Assembly (NCBI RefSeq): GCF_000685015.1
Contig: NZ_BAYA01000047.1
Span: 1-45,267, forward strand
DNA from: Paraburkholderia bannensis NBRC 103871
Lineage (GTDB): Bacteria; Pseudomonadota; Gammaproteobacteria; Burkholderiales; Burkholderiaceae
Direction: 5' to 3'
DNA length: 45,267 bases
Part shown: positions 41,642-45,267 of the stretch, piece by piece
Position numbering within the stretch: the first letter of the stretch is position 1
Layout of the letters: each line of letters starts with the position of its first letter
The notes under the pieces: generated by a model
The model's input: only the letters and a program-made list of their open reading frames with translations
Databases searched by the model: none
Told to the model about the DNA's origin: nothing
Position numbers and translations under genes: made by a program

Positions 41642-42424
41642 ATGAAAAATCGGCTTCTGAAACTATGCGCGACGGCGCTCGTGGCAACCTCGGCTGCGGT
41701 GGCCAACGTGCAGGCCGCTGACCTGCACGTCATGAGCTCCGGCGGTTTTACCGCGGCGTACAAGGTGCTCGGCCCCAGGTTCGCGTCCGAAACGGGCAAC
41801 ACGCTCGACACCGCACTGGGTCCGTCGATGGGCAAATCGCCTGAAGCGATCCCCAACAGGCTCGCGCGCGGGGAGCCCGCTGACGCAGTCATCATGGTTG
41901 CCTATGCACTTGACGAGTTGATCAAGGAGGGCAAGGTGATCCCCGGTTCGCGGGTGGAACTGGCCGATTCGCGAATCGGCATGGTCGTGCGCGAAGGCGC
42001 AGCGAAACCCGATATCAGTTCGGCAGACGGACTCCAGCAGACGCTGCTGCATGCCAGGTCGATCGCGTACTCGGACAGCGCGAGCGGTGTCTATATCGAG
42101 CGTGAGTTGTTTCGGAAACTCGGCATCGAGGATCAGGTCAAGTCGAAAGCGAAAATGATTCCGCGAATCCCCGTAGCCTCCGTGGTGGCGAACGGCGACT
42201 ACGAAATCGGCTTCCAGCAAGTGAGCGAATTGCTGCCTGTCAAGGGCGCGACCTTCGTCGGCAAAATTCCCGAGTCGTTGCAATCGGTGACGCGCTTCGC
42301 CGCGGGCATTCCCGTGAACGCGCAGCATCCGAAGGAAGCGAAAGCGCTACTCGACTATCTCGCGTCGCCCGGCGTACAGCCAGAAGTGAAATCGACAGGG
42401 CTCGATAGCGTTTCCTCTCACTGA
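41642..42424 (+). CDS. Periplasmic substrate-binding protein, ModA-like
   Basis: A 260-aa preprotein. The signal peptide (1-25) ends in NVQAA, then a type II binding fold (LHVMSSGGFTAAYKVLGPRFASETG, SGVYIERELFRKLGIEDQVKSKAKM). It resembles molybdate-binding ModA-family proteins, but no ModB or ModC is nearby, so the ligand is unclear and may be a carboxylate. It lies 54 bp after the symporter gene, probably cotranscribed. Confidence 0.75.
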   Translation: MKNRLLKLCATALVATSAAVANVQAADLHVMSSGGFTAAYKVLGPRFASETGNTLDTALGPSMGKSPEAIPNRLARGEPADAVIMVAYALDELIKEGKVIPGSRVELADSRIGMVVREGAAKPDISSADGLQQTLLHARSIAYSDSASGVYIERELFRKLGIEDQVKSKAKMIPRIPVASVVANGDYEIGFQQVSELLPVKGATFVGKIPESLQSVTRFAAGIPVNAQHPKEAKALLDYLASPGVQPEVKSTGLDSVSSH

Positions 42425-42448
42425 AAACAGCCTCGGGCAACCTCGATG

Positions 42449-43750
42449 TCACCTTCCCGGGGAATTCTGCGCGGGCTCTTCCGCGCCGTCCGGCGCTACT
42501 GCCCCGAGTACCCGCGCGAGACGCGTACGATCGCAGGCACCTTCCCACATCGAAACGAAGATCACTGCGCAGGCGTTGCTGATGACGCTCGTCAGGGCGC
42601 GTGCCTCGGACATGAAGCGGTCGATGCCCACCAGCAGCGTCACCCCGGCGACGGGGAGATCGGGAATCACCGTCAGGGTCGCTACGAGCGCGACGAGCCC
42701 GCTGCCAGATACGCCGGCCGCGCCCTTCGACGTAAGCAGCATGACCGCGAGCATTGTGGCGATCTGCAGCGCGGAAAGCGGCACGTCGCATGCCCGGGCA
42801 ATGAACATCGAGGCGAGCGTCAGATAGATCGCAGTCCCGTCGAGATTGAACGAATAGCCTGCGGGCAACACGAGCCCCACTACTCCTTTGTCGCAGCCGA
42901 GCGCCTCCAGCTTTGCGATCAGGCGCGGCAGGACCGGCTCCGTCGATGACGTCGCCAGAACGATGAGCAACTCTTCGCGCATGTAGCGCAAGAGCCGCCA
43001 AAGCGCGAAACCGTGCAGGCGCGCAAGCGGAGCGAGAATGAACGCGATGAACAGCGCGCATGCCACGTAGAAGGACACCATCAACATTCCGAGCGAGCCG
43101 ACCGAGCGGATCCCGAAGCGACCCACCGTGAAAGCCATCGCGCCGAATGCGCCAAGCGGAGCAAGTCGCATGATCATCGCGAGGATGCGGAACAGGATCT
43201 GCGCGATGCCGTCGATGAATGCGAGCACCGGCCTGCCCTCCTTCGGATAGGCATTTAGCGCAAAGCCGAACAGCAACGAGAGCAGCAACACTGGCAGCAC
43301 ATCGCCCTTGTCGAAGGCGCCAGGCATCGTCTCGGGGATGAGACTCATCGCGAACGCGACGAAGCCGTGCGGATGCGGGTCCTTCACATATTGCGCGAGG
43401 ATAGTCACGTCCAGATGGCTGGCGTCGATATGCATACCCGCACCGGGTCGCAACACGAAGGCCGTGACGAGTCCGAGCCCGAGCGCCACGGCTGTCAGAA
43501 GACAAAACAGCGTAAGCGCCTGAAAAATCGTCCGGCCGATCGCCTTTGCGCTGGCGAGCGATGCGATCCCCGAGACGATCGTGCAGAAGACGATCGGCCC
43601 AATCATCATTCTCACGAGACGAATGAACCCATCGCTCAAGAGCTTGAGCAGCGGGCCCGCTTGCGGCAAGAAGTGACCGAGCGCCATACCGAGCACCATG
43701 GCCAGCACAACCTGCACGTAGAGCATGCGAAGCGGTTTTGCCAACTTCAC
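42449..43750 (-). CDS. dctA: Dicarboxylate/amino acid:cation symporter (DctA family)
   Basis: A 433-aa DAACS transporter. The conserved serine-rich and NLDGTA motifs (ATSSTEPVLPRL, GYSFNLDGTAIYLTLASMFIA) and SKGAAGVSGSG mark the two re-entrant loops. It imports C4-dicarboxylates with protons or sodium. Its start overlaps the end of the LysR gene by 4 bp (ATGA), so both are made from one message. Confidence 0.9.
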   Translation of the reverse strand: MKLAKPLRMLYVQVVLAMVLGMALGHFLPQAGPLLKLLSDGFIRLVRMMIGPIVFCTIVSGIASLASAKAIGRTIFQALTLFCLLTAVALGLGLVTAFVLRPGAGMHIDASHLDVTILAQYVKDPHPHGFVAFAMSLIPETMPGAFDKGDVLPVLLLSLLFGFALNAYPKEGRPVLAFIDGIAQILFRILAMIMRLAPLGAFGAMAFTVGRFGIRSVGSLGMLMVSFYVACALFIAFILAPLARLHGFALWRLLRYMREELLIVLATSSTEPVLPRLIAKLEALGCDKGVVGLVLPAGYSFNLDGTAIYLTLASMFIARACDVPLSALQIATMLAVMLLTSKGAAGVSGSGLVALVATLTVIPDLPVAGVTLLVGIDRFMSEARALTSVISNACAVIFVSMWEGACDRTRLARVLGAVAPDGAEEPAQNSPGR

Positions 43751-44715
43751 GATGGAGTCTTCCTGCCTGGCCGCTTTTTCAGCGAGGCATCATTGTCCGA
43801 TGTATCACCATTTGCGGCAACGCCGTGCCGCATCTCGACGATTGTTTTGTGGAACTCCTGGGCGGCCGGTGTCAGCGGGCGCCCGCGACGCTTGACGATT
43901 CCGACGCGCCGCTTCACAACCGGTTCGACCAGCGGGACGCTCGTGAGGATGTGATGATTACGTCCCGGCATGGCCATCGACGGCACTGCCGCGACACCGA
44001 GGCCCGCCTCGACGAGACCAAGCATAGTTGTGACGTGCCGCGTCTCACAGATGCTCGGCGTACGCGGCGAGACAGCCCCGAGCGCCTGGTCGAGCAGCAG
44101 CCGGTTGCCGGAAGTCTTGTCCACCGAAACATATTCGTGCTCGTAAAGCTCGTTCCAGGTCACGCGTTTCTTGCGTGCGAGCGGGTGATCGCGGCGGCAA
44201 GCGGCGACGAATCGCTCCTGCAACAGCAGCTTGAACTCGACGTCGGGTTCCTGGCTACCCATAAAGCTCACACCAAAGTCAGCCTCTCCGCTGATGACCG
44301 CTCCAAGGACTTCGTTGGCGCTTGAATCCAGAATCTTGACCCTGATGCGCGGAAAGCGGCGATGATAGCTCGCGATGGCGCTTGGAAGGAAGTAGTAGGC
44401 AACCGAAGGTACGCACGCGATGGTCACATGGCCCAATCTGCTCGAAGACACATCTCGTATGCCGAGCAATGCGACGTCGAGGTCATCGAGCAGCTGTTCG
44501 GCACTCGGTGCGAAGACGCGACCGACGGTGGTGAGCGTAACACTGCGCGTGGTGCGCTCGAAGAGACGCACGCCGAGCTCCTCTTCGAGCTTGTCGATCC
44601 GGCGGCTCAAGGCTGGTTGCGAAATGTTTACTGCCTCGGCGGCCTTGCGGAAGCTTCCCAGTTCCACTACAGCTCTAAATGCTTGCAAGTCGTTCAAGTC
44701 GAAGTTGATGCCCAC
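43747..44715 (-). CDS. LysR-family transcription regulator
   Basis: A 322-aa regulator. The N-terminal winged helix (LQAFRAVVELGSFRKAAEAVNISQPALSRRIDKLEEELG at 10-48) is followed by a type II effector domain from about residue 92. The C-terminal tail is basic. It is cotranscribed with dctA, unlike the usual divergent layout, and probably controls dctA and the symporter genes upstream in the window. Confidence 0.9.
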   Translation of the reverse strand: MGINFDLNDLQAFRAVVELGSFRKAAEAVNISQPALSRRIDKLEEELGVRLFERTTRSVTLTTVGRVFAPSAEQLLDDLDVALLGIRDVSSSRLGHVTIACVPSVAYYFLPSAIASYHRRFPRIRVKILDSSANEVLGAVISGEADFGVSFMGSQEPDVEFKLLLQERFVAACRRDHPLARKKRVTWNELYEHEYVSVDKTSGNRLLLDQALGAVSPRTPSICETRHVTTMLGLVEAGLGVAAVPSMAMPGRNHHILTSVPLVEPVVKRRVGIVKRRGRPLTPAAQEFHKTIVEMRHGVAANGDTSDNDASLKKRPGRKTPS

Positions 44716-45043
44716 GGGCCACCCTCCGCATTCTGGATGCCGTATTTTGCACGATACTGTGCCGCGCCCTTCGAGGAGATCTAAATTTCTGCGGCGCGTC
44801 CAAATGGCAGCACATAACTACTTGCGCGGCGCCGAGACTTCAGAAAAAATCGAAATCGGGGTAATCATCTCTTTTGTGCCGAATCTGACGGTACCATCGC
44901 GCAAAGTCGGTCGCAGCAAGCCCCTGCGTGTCGGCGCCTGTCGAGCGAATCACGATTGCCCAAGTCATTGAACGGGAAAGGCTTTCAGAATCGAAGCACC
45001 AGATTTAGCACAAAAGGGACGACTACCCCAAGCCGCACAGCAT
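44716..45043. other. Intergenic stretch before the IS110 fragment
   Basis: About 330 bp without a recognisable gene. It should contain the promoter of the LysR-dctA pair; no clear elements stand out. Confidence 0.4.
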
Positions 45044-45267
45044 GTGAGTTCGGCGAGTGGTTCGTCGGCCAGCCGAAGTGAGCGCAGCGTATGCGGCATG
45101 GAGCGCGCGGCCTCGGCAATGATGGCGACATCGCGAGCATCAGTCTTAGCTTCACCGGCGTGCAGGTCGGCGATGCGGCGCATAGCCAGACCCGGTAGAT
45201 AAGCGACCAGAACGCCTTCAGCGCGTGCAACTGCAACAGGCAGCGCGCCGATGGTGGCAGGCTGATC
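45044..45267 (-). pseudogene. IS110-family transposase, truncated
   Basis: The minus-strand frame entering from the window edge encodes PVAVARAEGVLVAYLPGLAM followed by RRIADLHAGEAKTDARDVAI and RSLRLADEPLAELT, the N-terminal DEDD-type catalytic region of IS110/IS1111 transposases (Asp in KTDARD). Similarity stops near 45044 after LAELT, and the frame continues with unrelated residues to 44965. The N-terminus lies outside the window. Confidence 0.8.

Noticed and set aside
42240..43505. A 421-codon minus-strand frame
   Set aside because: It is a shadow frame inside dctA with arginine-rich, low-complexity translation, while dctA itself is clear in another frame.
1..45267. CRISPR arrays, tRNA or rRNA genes, phage genes
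   Set aside because: No regularly spaced repeats, no tRNA cloverleaf or rRNA sequence, and no phage structural genes were noticed.

Overview
The window is high-GC DNA with beta-proteobacterial character, most likely Burkholderiales (Burkholderia, Paraburkholderia or Caballeronia type). I infer this from the protein families present: an FNR with Burkholderiales-like context, PHB-type acetoacetyl-CoA reductase, BON/CBS proteins, seven universal stress proteins, and a YtfQRT-YjfF sugar transporter next to a mutarotase. No rRNA, tRNA or CRISPR array was seen. The content (stress island, mobile-element scars, catabolic transporters) fits a secondary chromosome or megaplasmid, but the sequence does not prove it.

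Region 1 (1-325) holds mobile-element ends: the 3' tail of an unidentified reading frame and a miniature inverted-repeat element that meet in a perfect 36-bp palindrome.

Region 2 (about 600-30760) is a low-oxygen persistence island. It carries seven universal stress protein genes, an MgtC/DUF4010 membrane protein, two zinc alcohol dehydrogenases, a PfkB kinase, an acetoacetyl-CoA reductase, an Acg-type nitroreductase, a c-type cytochrome, a cytochrome b561, a K+ channel, two three-BON-domain proteins, a CBS-BON protein, a ChrA transporter, a beta-CASP metallo-beta-lactamase RNase, an Hsp20, a possible ribosome-hibernation protein and several unknowns. Control genes sit inside it: two PAS histidine kinases, one NarL-type response regulator and an FNR with all four Fe-S cysteines. 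Fourteen FNR-type boxes (TTGAT-N4-ATCAA and near variants) lie in front of the genes, most with a -10 element exactly 31 bp from the box centre, as in class II FNR promoters. Two promoters, one of them that of fnr itself, share a different architecture (TGTAGG-N6-CCTACA plus two further blocks at identical offsets). This suggests a cascade: kinases to response regulator to FNR to island. The gene set resembles the low-oxygen-activated (lxa) locus described in Burkholderia cenocepacia, and functionally the mycobacterial DosR dormancy regulon. Two island genes are broken here: an NRAMP-like transporter (internal deletion and amber stop) and hsp20 (C-terminal frameshift).

Region 3 (30980-33490) is a rearrangement point. 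An IS6-family element without target duplication lies between a 5'-truncated diguanylate cyclase and a 3'-truncated aldose 1-epimerase.

Region 4 (33490-38240) is a minus-strand sugar ABC operon (ytfQ-ytfR-ytfT-yjfF, then the galM remnant). Region 5 (38585-44715) contains small hypothetical genes, a remnant of a citrate synthase/citryl-CoA lyase-like gene, a citrate/tricarballylate-type MFS symporter, a periplasmic binding protein, and a DctA-type symporter overlapping its LysR regulator. The window ends in a truncated IS110-family transposase.
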